Source of the DNA: an uncultured Brevundimonas sp.
Lineage (GTDB): Bacteria > Pseudomonadota > Alphaproteobacteria > Caulobacterales > Caulobacteraceae
Direction: 5' to 3'
NCBI RefSeq assembly: GCF_943913055.1
Contig: NZ_CALTWS010000137.1
Location: forward strand, 1 to 7,257
DNA length: 7,257 nucleotides
The notes under the pieces were generated by a model. It saw only the letters and a program-made list of their open reading frames with translations. It was not told where the DNA came from and made no database searches. The translations under genes were made by a program, and so were the position numbers. Each line of letters begins with the position of its first letter. Position 1 is the stretch's first letter. Below are positions 1 through 4,108 of the stretch, one piece after another.

Positions 1-2
1 GG

Positions 3-35
3 GCGGGCCTGGTCTGTCTGATCGCGCAGGGGTGA
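3..35 (+). CDS. possible 3' end of an upstream gene (partial)
   Basis: One frame is open from the left edge and ends at a TGA at 33-35 (last residues AGLVCLIAQG). The stop lies 5 nt before the next ATG, and the AGGGG Shine-Dalgarno of that next gene sits inside the last codons, which is how genes are packed in the rest of this operon. Only ten codons are visible, so no product can be named and the reading frame could be fortuitous; a second frame also enters the window open and runs into the gene at 41. Confidence 0.3.
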   Translation, partial: AGLVCLIAQG

Positions 36-40
36 GCGGC

Positions 41-196
41 ATGACCCGGAGACGACACGTCATCGACGACGACCTGCTGGACGAGGGGGTTTGGGACGTG
101 CCGCGTCGGCTGAGCGAGGACGATCTGTACGCCCAGGACGGACCCGGATGGCGACGCGCCCCGGCTGAACTGGACGACCTGGAGGATGGGCGATGA
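41..196 (+). CDS. 51-aa acidic protein of unknown function, first visible gene of the lysis operon
   Basis: The ORF reads MTRRRHVIDDDLLDEGVW and continues to a TGA at 194-196. It has a basic start and is otherwise rich in Asp and Glu, with no membrane segment and no motif I recognise. AGGGG at 28-32 lies 8 nt before the ATG and supports this start. A GTG at 32 in the same frame overlaps the upstream TGA and is an alternative. The stop overlaps the start of the next gene as ATGA, indicating translational coupling with the putative holin. Small acidic proteins of unknown role are common next to phage lysis genes, but no function can be assigned. That the gene is real rests on operon spacing, the Shine-Dalgarno sequence and coding-like composition. 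Confidence 0.6.
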   Translation: MTRRRHVIDDDLLDEGVWDVPRRLSEDDLYAQDGPGWRRAPAELDDLEDGR

Positions 197-459
197 ACGA
201 TCTCAAGGAGCGATGGACGCTGGCTGAGGGGCAATGGCTGTGGCGACGCCTGTATGTCTATGCCGGTACAGTTGTGTCCTGGGTACTGCTGGACCGGCTG
301 ATCGCCGAGGTGCCGCAAGAGGCCGCGCCCCGGCTGGCCGAAGGATTGATGGCGCTGCTGGCCCTGACAATGGTGCTGTATCTGGTGGCGCCAACAGCCC
401 AGCAGCTGATCGCGGGATTGAAGGCCCTGCCGCCACGCCTCAGTGATGGAGGCAGGTGA
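193..459 (+). CDS. putative holin, small two-helix membrane protein
   Basis: This 88-aa protein has two predicted membrane segments, about residues 22-38 (LYVYAGTVVSWVLL region) and 53-68 (LMALLALTMVLYLVAP), separated by a short polar loop with charged ends. Holins oligomerise in the inner membrane and release or activate the endolysin. Sequence alone does not identify a holin family. The call rests on size, topology and position immediately before an endolysin and a spanin pair. GGAGG at 181-185 stands 7 nt before the ATG. The start overlaps the upstream stop (ATGA) and the stop TGA (457-459) overlaps the endolysin start (TGATG). Alternatives are a pinholin, an antiholin or an unrelated small membrane protein. 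Confidence 0.6.
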   Translation: MNDLKERWTLAEGQWLWRRLYVYAGTVVSWVLLDRLIAEVPQEAAPRLAEGLMALLALTMVLYLVAPTAQQLIAGLKALPPRLSDGGR

Positions 460-842
460 TGGGGTTCGGTCTGTCGAAGCGGTCGCTGAGCCGGCTGGAG
501 GGGGTGCATCCGCGGCTGGTGGCCCTGGTGCGTGAGGCGATCGCCCTGTCGCCCGTGGATTTCATGGTGACGGAGGGCTTGCGCACGCCGGAGCGTCAGG
601 CGGCACTGATCCGGGCGGGGGCCAGCCGGACGAAGCGGTCGCGGCATCTGACCGGGCATGCGGTGGATGTGGCGGCCCTGGTGGATGGTCAGGTGCGCTG
701 GGACTGGCCGCTTTACCCGCGCATCGCGGCGGCCTTCAAGGCGGCGGCGGTGCGGCAGGGCACGCCAATCGTCTGGGGCGGTGACTGGCCGACGCTTCGG
801 GACGGTCCACATTTCGAGCTGGACCGCAAGGTGTTCCCGTGA
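459..842 (+). CDS. phage-type endolysin, M15 family peptidoglycan peptidase
   Basis: The protein (127 aa) is a single-domain zinc peptidase of the M15 / VanY-like group that includes L-alanyl-D-glutamate endolysins such as Ply500. Visible motifs are a GLRTPERQAALI segment (residues 40-51), SRHLTGHAVDV with likely zinc ligands H63 and D70, and WGGDW followed by DGPHFEL with likely catalytic D115 and third ligand H118. Together these are the full M15 active-site pattern, so the enzyme looks intact. It should cut peptide stems of peptidoglycan. There is no signal peptide, so export would need the adjacent putative holin. I chose ATG at 459 because GGAGG (448-452) is 6 nt upstream of it but only 3 nt from the in-frame GTG at 456. 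Its stop overlaps the next start as GTGA. Confidence 0.85.
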   Translation: MGFGLSKRSLSRLEGVHPRLVALVREAIALSPVDFMVTEGLRTPERQAALIRAGASRTKRSRHLTGHAVDVAALVDGQVRWDWPLYPRIAAAFKAAAVRQGTPIVWGGDWPTLRDGPHFELDRKVFP

Positions 843-1264
843 GGCCCCCCGCCGTTCTGAGGGTGCTCAGCCCTTGGGGGTGGGGCGTGATGCTGGCCCT
901 TGTGCTGGTTCTGATCGTGGTGATCGGGCGGGGCATCGGACTGCGCTGGGACCCCTTTGGCCTAACGGAGCGAAGGCTGGAAGACGCTCAAACGCGGGCC
1001 GAAACCCTGGATCGCGATCTGGCCGCGCGGCGGCTGGAAGTCGAGGGCGAGCAGACACAGGCGCTGAGGGTTGCGCGCCATCATCAGACATTGAACGCGG
1101 TCGCCGCGACGACAGCCCGCACACTGGAAAGGACGGAACAGGCCGATGACGCTGAAATCCTGCTTGAGGCTGATCGTGCCGATCGGTTGCGCGATCATGA
1201 CCGCGAACTGTGCCGCCTCGCGCCCGAGGTCTGTCGTTCCGCCACGGCTGGTCCTGCCGGATGA
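839..1264 (+). CDS. i-spanin (Rz-like inner-membrane lysis protein)
   Basis: The protein (141 aa) begins at GTG 839, overlapping the endolysin stop by four bases. It has an N-terminal membrane anchor at about residues 15-31 (WGVMLALVLVLIVVIG) followed by a long charged, helix-forming region at about 43-125, rich in Glu, Arg, Ala and Leu and predicted to be coiled coil. This is the standard i-spanin layout: anchor in the inner membrane, coiled coil across the periplasm, C-terminus contacting the lipoprotein o-spanin. The C-terminus has two cysteines (CRLAPEVC), which could form disulfides. The next gene starts inside this one in another frame, an arrangement seen in Rz/Rz1 pairs, which strongly supports the call even though Rz sequences diverge widely. 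Confidence 0.75.
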   Translation: MRPPAVLRVLSPWGWGVMLALVLVLIVVIGRGIGLRWDPFGLTERRLEDAQTRAETLDRDLAARRLEVEGEQTQALRVARHHQTLNAVAATTARTLERTEQADDAEILLEADRADRLRDHDRELCRLAPEVCRSATAGPAG

Positions 1265-1433
1265 GGCGGTCCGGTCCTGTCAGTTGGCCGTGCTGCCGGA
1301 TCGCCCGACTAAAGCGGACCTGGACGCCGCCTATGTGACCCGAGGCGCTCAGCTGGTGGCCTGCGATAAAGCCCGAGCCCTGGCGCTGGAGACACTGCTG
1401 GCCGAGCGGGCCCTGCAGGACCGCTGGCGATAA
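1146..1433 (+). CDS. o-spanin (Rz1-like lipoprotein), overlapping the i-spanin gene
   Basis: This 95-aa ORF starts 119 nt before the end of the i-spanin gene, in a different frame. The N-terminus has a basic stretch and a hydrophobic core (MTLKSCLRLIVPIGCAIM), as in a lipoprotein signal. The mature part is proline-rich with the pattern PPRLVLP...C...LP...TKADLD...L.ACDKARAL, which I recognise from Rz1/LysC-type outer-membrane spanins of proteobacterial phages. Cysteine candidates for lipidation are C15 (PIGC) and C22 (TANC); neither is a perfect lipobox. The Shine-Dalgarno is weak and distant (AAAGGA at 1128-1133, 12 nt away), so translation may depend on the overlapping gene. Together with the i-spanin it would fuse inner and outer membranes at the last step of lysis. 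Confidence 0.7.
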   Translation: MTLKSCLRLIVPIGCAIMTANCAASRPRSVVPPRLVLPDEAVRSCQLAVLPDRPTKADLDAAYVTRGAQLVACDKARALALETLLAERALQDRWR

Positions 1434-1439
1434 CAGCAA

Positions 1440-1458
1440 AAGGGCAGAATGTGCAGGG
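1440..1458 (+). promoter_or_regulatory. degenerate ftr-like (FlbD enhancer) site 1
   Basis: This 19-bp stretch has a GGCA-N5-TGC core, with right arm TGCAGGG (6 of 7 matching TGCCGGG) and a poorer left arm. Its centre (1449) is 21 bp from that of site 2. In reverse orientation it shares 15 of 19 bases with site 3, including the central five. It lies 6 nt after the o-spanin stop. It is the weakest of the three sites and is reported mainly because of its phasing with the others. Confidence 0.4.
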
Positions 1459-1460
1459 TG

Positions 1461-1479
1461 CCCGGCAAAACCTGCCGCC
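1461..1479 (+). promoter_or_regulatory. ftr-like (FlbD enhancer) site 2
   Basis: The site reads CCCGGCA-AAACC-TGCCGCC, a near-palindrome with arms of 7 and a 5-base centre. This resembles the ftr elements bound by FlbD, the NtrC-type activator of sigma-54 flagellar promoters in Caulobacter (consensus recalled, not searched). It lies about 128 bp upstream of the predicted transcription start near 1598, a normal enhancer distance. Confidence 0.6.
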
Positions 1480-1480
1480 G

Positions 1481-1499
1481 CCCGGCACATTCTGCCGGG
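1481..1499 (+). promoter_or_regulatory. ftr-like (FlbD enhancer) site 3, perfect palindrome
   Basis: The site reads CCCGGCA-CATTC-TGCCGGG: perfect 7-bp arms around a 5-base centre. Its centre is 20 bp (about two helical turns) from that of site 2 and about 108 bp upstream of the predicted sigma-54 start. It is the best match in the window to an ftr enhancer and the most likely main FlbD site for flagellin 1. Transcribed from upstream, it could also fold as a hairpin. Confidence 0.65.
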
Positions 1500-1571
1500 C
1501 CACGGACGTGGTAAACGAGAAGTACCGTAATGAAATCAATGTTGGCCGTTCTGGCACGATCGATAATGCGG

Positions 1572-1587
1572 TGGTCCCGTCCTTGCT
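1572..1587 (+). promoter_or_regulatory. sigma-54 promoter of flagellin 1
   Basis: The sequence TGGTCCCGTCCTTGCT matches the RpoN pattern TGG-N9-TTGCW, with GG (1573-1574) and GC (1585-1586) separated by exactly 10 bases. This predicts transcription start at about 1598 and a leader of about 61 nt. The ftr-like sites upstream and a flagellin gene downstream make this a typical late-class Caulobacter-type flagellar promoter. Confidence 0.8.
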
Positions 1588-1598
1588 GAAGAGGTTTC

Positions 1599-1611
1599 GA
1601 GCAAAATGCTC
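1599..1611 (+). promoter_or_regulatory. leader hairpin 1 (AAA loop) at the predicted 5' end of flagellin 1 mRNA
   Basis: GAGCA-AAA-TGCTC is a perfect 5-bp stem with a three-base loop. With transcription starting near 1598 it would sit at the extreme 5' end of the mRNA, where it could protect against decay. It shares the loop context CAAAATG with hairpin 2. Confidence 0.5.
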
Positions 1612-1617
1612 CCGGCA

Positions 1618-1628
1618 GCCAAAATGGC
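1618..1628 (+). promoter_or_regulatory. leader hairpin 2 (AAA loop) of flagellin 1 mRNA
   Basis: GCCA-AAA-TGGC is a perfect 4-bp stem with a three-base loop. It can extend outward through CCG (1612-1614) pairing with CGG (1631-1633) across an internal loop. The CAAAATG loop motif lies exactly 18 nt after that of hairpin 1. Confidence 0.45.
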
Positions 1629-1636
1629 GTCGGACA

Positions 1637-1649
1637 CCTTGAAACAAGG
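1637..1649 (+). promoter_or_regulatory. leader hairpin 3 covering the flagellin 1 ribosome binding site
   Basis: CCTTG-AAA-CAAGG is a perfect 5-bp stem whose 3' arm contains most of the Shine-Dalgarno AAGGA (1646-1650), 8 nt before the ATG at 1659. When folded it would hide the ribosome binding site. In Caulobacter, flagellin mRNA translation and stability are controlled through the leader by FlbT and FlaF, so a role for this hairpin is plausible but inferred. Confidence 0.55.
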
Positions 1650-1658
1650 AATACCGTC

Positions 1659-2489
1659 ATGGCGCTGAACAGCGTTAACACGAACGTCGGTGCAATGGTT
1701 GCTCTGCAGAACCTGCAGAAAACCAATGCCGAGCTGGACATCACCCAGAACCGCATCAACACCGGCAAGGCCGTCAACTCGGCCAAGGACAACGGCGCCA
1801 TCTGGGCCATCGCCCAGAGCCAGCGCTCTGAGTCCGCTTCTCTGAACGCTGTGAAGTCGTCGCTGCAACGCGGTCAATCGACCGTTGATGTCGCGCTGTC
1901 GGCCGGCGAAAGCATCTCTGACCTGCTGACGCAGATGAAGACCCTGGCACTGTCCGCCTCGGACGCCAGCCTGGGCACTTCGGCCCGCGCCTCGCTGAAC
2001 GAAGACTTCATCAATCTGCGCAACCAGATCACGACTGTCGTGGCCAACGCCAGCTTCGACGGCACAAACCTGATCAACGCGGGTACGGCCGGCTTCAAGG
2101 CTTTGGCAAACGCCAAGGGTACGTCGACCATCAACGTCGCCCAACAGAACCTGTCGCTGGGTGGCACGATCGTGACCGTCGCTGCGGCCGGTGCCATTGC
2201 CACCGCCTCGACCGCTGCCACGATGATCACCACGGTCGATACCTCGATCAAGAACGTCTCGACCGCCCTGTCCAAGCTGGGCACGGGTTCCAAGGCGTTC
2301 GAAAACCACCTGACCTTCGTCGGCAAGCTCCAGGACTCGCTGGACGCCGGTGTGGGCAATCTGGTGGACGCCGATCTGGCCAAGGAAAGCGCGCGACTGC
2401 AGTCGCTGCAAACCAAGCAACAGCTGGGTGTGCAGGCTCTGTCGATCGCCAACTCCTCGACCTCGATCCTGCTGGGCCTGTTCCGCTAA
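1659..2489 (+). CDS. flagellin 1 (FljK-like)
   Basis: The 276-aa protein is a filament subunit. The N-terminal D0/D1 region (residues 1 to about 140) starts MALNSVNTNVGAMVALQNL and contains INTGKAVNSAKDNGAIWAIAQ. A short variable segment (about 140-190) replaces the large central domains of enteric flagellins. The C-terminal D1/D0 region (about 195-276) contains FVGKLQDSLDAGVGNLVDAD and ends SILLGLFR. The length and both ends closely resemble the Caulobacter FljK/L/M/N/O group, which cannot be separated by eye, so no symbol is given. There is no cleaved signal and no cysteine, as expected for export through the flagellar type III system. Start: AAGGA at 1646-1650, 8 nt upstream. Control: sigma-54 element, ftr-like sites and a structured leader upstream, terminator downstream, so it is probably transcribed alone. 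Codons are strongly C/G-ending, fitting high expression. Confidence 0.95.
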   Translation: MALNSVNTNVGAMVALQNLQKTNAELDITQNRINTGKAVNSAKDNGAIWAIAQSQRSESASLNAVKSSLQRGQSTVDVALSAGESISDLLTQMKTLALSASDASLGTSARASLNEDFINLRNQITTVVANASFDGTNLINAGTAGFKALANAKGTSTINVAQQNLSLGGTIVTVAAAGAIATASTAATMITTVDTSIKNVSTALSKLGTGSKAFENHLTFVGKLQDSLDAGVGNLVDADLAKESARLQSLQTKQQLGVQALSIANSSTSILLGLFR

Positions 2490-2504
2490 GGCCAGCGACT
2501 GGAA

Positions 2505-2526
2505 GGGCGGGGCTCCGGCTCCGCCC
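2505..2526 (+). terminator. intrinsic terminator after flagellin 1
   Basis: A 9-bp GC-rich stem with one G-U pair (GGGCGGGGC at 2505-2513 with GCTCCGCCC at 2518-2526) closes a TCCG tetraloop, 15 nt after the flagellin stop. The following stretch is T/C-rich (CCCTTCTTC) rather than a clean U tract. It should separate flagellin 1 from flaG. Confidence 0.7.
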
Positions 2527-2573
2527 GACCACCCTTCTTCAGTAATCCCGACAACCAGTTCCTTTCAGGGAAG

Positions 2574-2594
2574 CCATCGATTGACACTCGATGG
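2574..2594 (+). promoter_or_regulatory. inverted repeat overlapping the flaG ribosome binding site
   Basis: CCATCGA (2574-2580) and TCGATGG (2588-2594) form a perfect 7-bp stem around the loop TTGACAC. The last two G of the 3' arm are also the first two bases of the Shine-Dalgarno GGAGGGAG (2593-2600). Folding would partly block ribosome access. It may instead be a DNA operator; the sequence alone does not decide. Confidence 0.45.
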
Positions 2595-2602
2595 AGGGAG
2601 AC

Positions 2603-2893
2603 ATGAGCAACAATGCCGCCATAGCCGCCGTGACCGCCGCCGCCGTTCTTCCTGTCACGGGGGGATCTGCCGCCAGCGGTGATTTCAACGGCTCGAAATC
2701 CGCCGAGAACGCCGAGAAGGCCTCGCGCTACCGCCTGGTCATCGAGGAAGGTCCACAGGCTGGCTCATTCATCTACAAGACCATGGACAGGGTGACCGGT
2801 GAAGTGATCCGCCAGTTCCCTCGGGAGCAGGTGGTCGAAATGATGCAGTCCGAACGCTACGATGCCGGCGCGGTGATCGACACCACCGCCTGA
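2603..2893 (+). CDS. flaG: FlaG-family flagellar protein
   Basis: The 96-aa protein has a low-complexity Ala/Ser/Gly N-terminus (1-40) and a conserved C-terminal half: RYRLVIEEG (42-50), a FIYKTMDRVTGEVIRQFP segment (56-73) and REQVVEMM (74-81). The pattern D-x-x-T-G-E-V-I-R-Q-x-P is the signature of the FlaG family, linked in other bacteria to filament length control and typically encoded beside flagellins; its molecular role is not settled. I chose the ATG at 2603 because GGAGGGAG ends 2 nt upstream with its core 5-8 nt away. The in-frame ATG at 2591 lies inside the inverted repeat and has no Shine-Dalgarno. The gene lies between two flagellin genes, with a terminator before it and a weaker candidate after it. 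No clear promoter was found in 2527-2602, so it may depend on read-through from flagellin 1 or on an unrecognised promoter. Confidence 0.8.
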   Translation: MSNNAAIAAVTAAAVLPVTGGSAASGDFNGSKSAENAEKASRYRLVIEEGPQAGSFIYKTMDRVTGEVIRQFPREQVVEMMQSERYDAGAVIDTTA

Positions 2894-2917
2894 GTCTCGA
2901 CGTCTTTCAGAATGATC

Positions 2918-2945
2918 CCGCGCCGGACCCTCCCGCGCGGTTATT
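2918..2945 (+). terminator. candidate terminator after flaG
   Basis: CCGCGC (2918-2923) can pair with GCGCGG (2935-2940) around an 11-base loop, followed directly by TTATT. The stem is short and the loop large, so it is weaker than the terminator after flagellin 1. It lies 25 nt after the flaG stop. Confidence 0.4.
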
Positions 2946-2950
2946 GCGCG

Positions 2951-2972
2951 TTAACCATGTGTGCACGGTTGC
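2951..2972 (+). promoter_or_regulatory. putative control region of flagellin 2 (CtrA-like 8-mer, weak sigma-54-like element)
   Basis: TTAACCAT at 2951-2958 equals an 8-mer recalled as a CtrA-associated motif in Caulobacter. It overlaps an imperfect dyad AACC-A-TG-TGTG-CA-C-GGTT (2953-2970). A weak sigma-54-like element (2958-2972) ends in TTGC with correct spacing, but the normally invariant GG of the -24 box reads GT. No ftr-like palindrome is visible nearby. The true promoter type is uncertain. Confidence 0.35.
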
Positions 2973-2979
2973 GCCCTAG

Positions 2980-3005
2980 CTTGATCCAAACTTCGAAGGG
3001 TCGAG
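2980..3005 (+). promoter_or_regulatory. hairpin covering the flagellin 2 ribosome binding site
   Basis: CTTGATCC (2980-2987) can pair with GGGTCGAG (2998-3005) over 8 bp including two G-U pairs. The loop contains most of the palindrome CTTCGAAG (2991-2998). The probable Shine-Dalgarno GAAGGG (2995-3000) lies partly in the loop and partly in the 3' arm, 9 nt before the ATG. If transcription starts near 2984, as the weak sigma-54-like element would predict, the base of the stem would be missing. Confidence 0.4.
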
Positions 3006-3009
3006 TCGG

Positions 3010-3840
3010 ATGACGAATAGCGTCCACACCAATGCTTCCGCCGCGATCGCGCTGCAGAACCTGTCGCGCACGAACGAGCGACTCGGCCAGGTCCAGAGCC
3101 GGATTTCGACAGGTCTGAAGGTCGAGGGTGCCAAGGACAACGCCGCCATCTGGGCCATCGCCCAGCAGCAGCGGGCCGATGTCGGGGCGCTGAGTGCCGT
3201 GAAATCCAGCCTGGATCGTGCGACATCGCTCGCGGATGTGGGCCTGTCGGCCGGCGAATCGATCTCCGATCTGCTGAACCAGCTCAAGGAAAAGGTTGTC
3301 CTGGCCAAGGACGATTCTCTGAAGACTCAGTCCCGCAAGCTGCTGGACGATGACTTCAAGGCCTTGCTGCGTGCCATTTCCTCAGCGGTGGAGAATGCGA
3401 CGTTCGACGGCGGCAACCTGCTCAACGGTTCGCTGACCAACGGGATCAAGTTCCTGGCCAATGCCGAGGCCACGTCGTTCGTTACGCTGTCGGCGCCGAA
3501 TCTGACGCTGGGCGGCACGATCATCGAGCTGTCGCTTTCCGACAGCCTGACGACATTGAGCGGCGCGACCGCGGCCCTGACCAAGCTGGATGATTCGATC
3601 GCTCAGTTGAACTCGGCGCTGGGCTCGCTGGGTGCTCAGGCCAAGCAGGTGGCGGCGCATCGGACCTTCGTGGGCAAGCTGACAGATACGCTGGAGGCCG
3701 GTATCGGCAATCTGGTCGATGCCGATCTGGCCAAGGAAAGCGCCAGGCTTCAGGCCCTGCAGGTCCAGCAACAACTGGGCGCGCAATCGCTGTCGATCGC
3801 CAACCAGGCGCCGCAGATCATCCTGTCGCTGTTCCAGTAA
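3010..3840 (+). CDS. flagellin 2, divergent paralogue (FljJ-like)
   Basis: This is a second 276-aa flagellin, collinear with flagellin 1 but clearly diverged. The N-terminal region has TNASAAIALQNLSRTNERLG and ISTGLKVEGAKDNAAIWAIAQ. The variable middle is short and the C-terminal region contains FVGKLTDTLEAGIGNLVDAD and ends APQIILSLFQ. The last residue is Gln where flagellin 1 and most relatives have Arg. Position next to flaEY and its divergence suggest correspondence to Caulobacter FljJ, a minor flagellin of the hook-proximal filament, but this is by resemblance and not by alignment. GAAGGG (2995-3000), 9 nt upstream, supports the start. It lacks the obvious sigma-54/ftr arrangement of flagellin 1, suggesting different timing or level. 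Codon bias appears milder than in flagellin 1. Confidence 0.93.
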   Translation: MTNSVHTNASAAIALQNLSRTNERLGQVQSRISTGLKVEGAKDNAAIWAIAQQQRADVGALSAVKSSLDRATSLADVGLSAGESISDLLNQLKEKVVLAKDDSLKTQSRKLLDDDFKALLRAISSAVENATFDGGNLLNGSLTNGIKFLANAEATSFVTLSAPNLTLGGTIIELSLSDSLTTLSGATAALTKLDDSIAQLNSALGSLGAQAKQVAAHRTFVGKLTDTLEAGIGNLVDADLAKESARLQALQVQQQLGAQSLSIANQAPQIILSLFQ

Positions 3841-3862
3841 TCGAAGGACCGCGCCAGCGCGC

Positions 3863-3883
3863 CGTCGTCTAGTTCAGGCGACG
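3863..3883. terminator. hairpin between flagellin 2 and a convergent small ORF
   Basis: CGTCGTCT (3863-3870) pairs with AGGCGACG (3876-3883) over 8 bp with one G-U pair around loop AGTTC. It begins 22 nt after the flagellin 2 stop and overlaps the stop codon of the minus-strand small ORF, so it could end transcription from both sides. There is no U tract on either strand, which lowers confidence in intrinsic termination. Confidence 0.4.
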
Positions 3884-3991
3884 TGGTGCCGCGTGGCCAA
3901 TGTGCACGGCAGCGCGGCGTGCGCGCGACGCATGGGGGGCTAGCCCGTAGAGCGCCAGCAGCGAAAGCAGCGGTTCGAAGAGCTTACTCAA
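3869..3991 (-). CDS. small protein of unknown function (40 aa), TTG start
   Basis: On the minus strand a TTG start at 3991-3989 opens a 40-codon frame ending in TAG at 3871-3869. The protein begins MSKLFEPLLSLLALYGLAP and ends HIGHAAPRRLN. The N-terminal half is hydrophobic (about residues 4-18) and could insert in or lie on the membrane; the C-terminal half is basic with several Arg and His. A strong Shine-Dalgarno (GAAGGAG on the minus strand, plus positions 4001-4007) stands 9 nt before the TTG, and this is the main evidence that the ORF is translated. It lies divergent to flaEY and convergent to flagellin 2. I do not recognise the family. A plus-strand frame over the same stretch (3883-4143) has no comparable ribosome site. 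Its place in a flagellin locus suggests but does not show a flagellar role. Confidence 0.55.
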   Translation of the reverse strand: MSKLFEPLLSLLALYGLAPHASRARRAAVHIGHAAPRRLN

Positions 3992-4061
3992 GACGCAAAT
4001 CTCCTTCGCAAAACCATCGAATGGGCACAGGGATACGCGACCGAAAATCCTTGTTAGCCGA

Positions 4062-4083
4062 GTCTGGCCATCCGTCGCCAGAC
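4062..4083. repeat. perfect 7-bp inverted repeat in the flaEY / small-ORF intergenic region
   Basis: GTCTGGC (4062-4068) and GCCAGAC (4077-4083) flank an 8-base centre. Outside them CGA (4059-4061) and TCG (4088-4090) could extend the pairing past a bulge. It may be an operator or an RNA hairpin in the leader of the small minus-strand ORF. No known regulator is assigned. Confidence 0.5.
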
Positions 4084-4108
4084 GAACTCGCGCCTTTCCT
4101 GTGGGTTA

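Noticed and set aside
258..812. 184-aa minus-strand frame opposite the holin and endolysin genes
   Set aside because: It is rich in Arg, His and Pro as expected of an antisense shadow in GC-rich DNA, and the + strand genes have motifs and ribosome sites.
1552..1569. TGGCAC followed by ATGC as an additional sigma-54 promoter
   Set aside because: The GG to GC spacing is 13 bases rather than 10; the element at 1572-1587 has correct spacing.
1606..1668. Upstream frame in the flagellin 1 leader (ATG at 1606 or 1624) overlapping the flagellin start
   Set aside because: Neither ATG has a usable ribosome site within the predicted mRNA, and both lie in hairpin loops or stems.
1536..2420. 294-aa minus-strand frame opposite flagellin 1
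   Set aside because: It mirrors the flagellin codons, has no recognisable motif and runs through the sigma-54 promoter region.
2581..2586. TTGACA before flaG as a -35 box
   Set aside because: A -10 box at normal distance would fall at the flaG start codon, and the hexamer is simply the loop of the inverted repeat.
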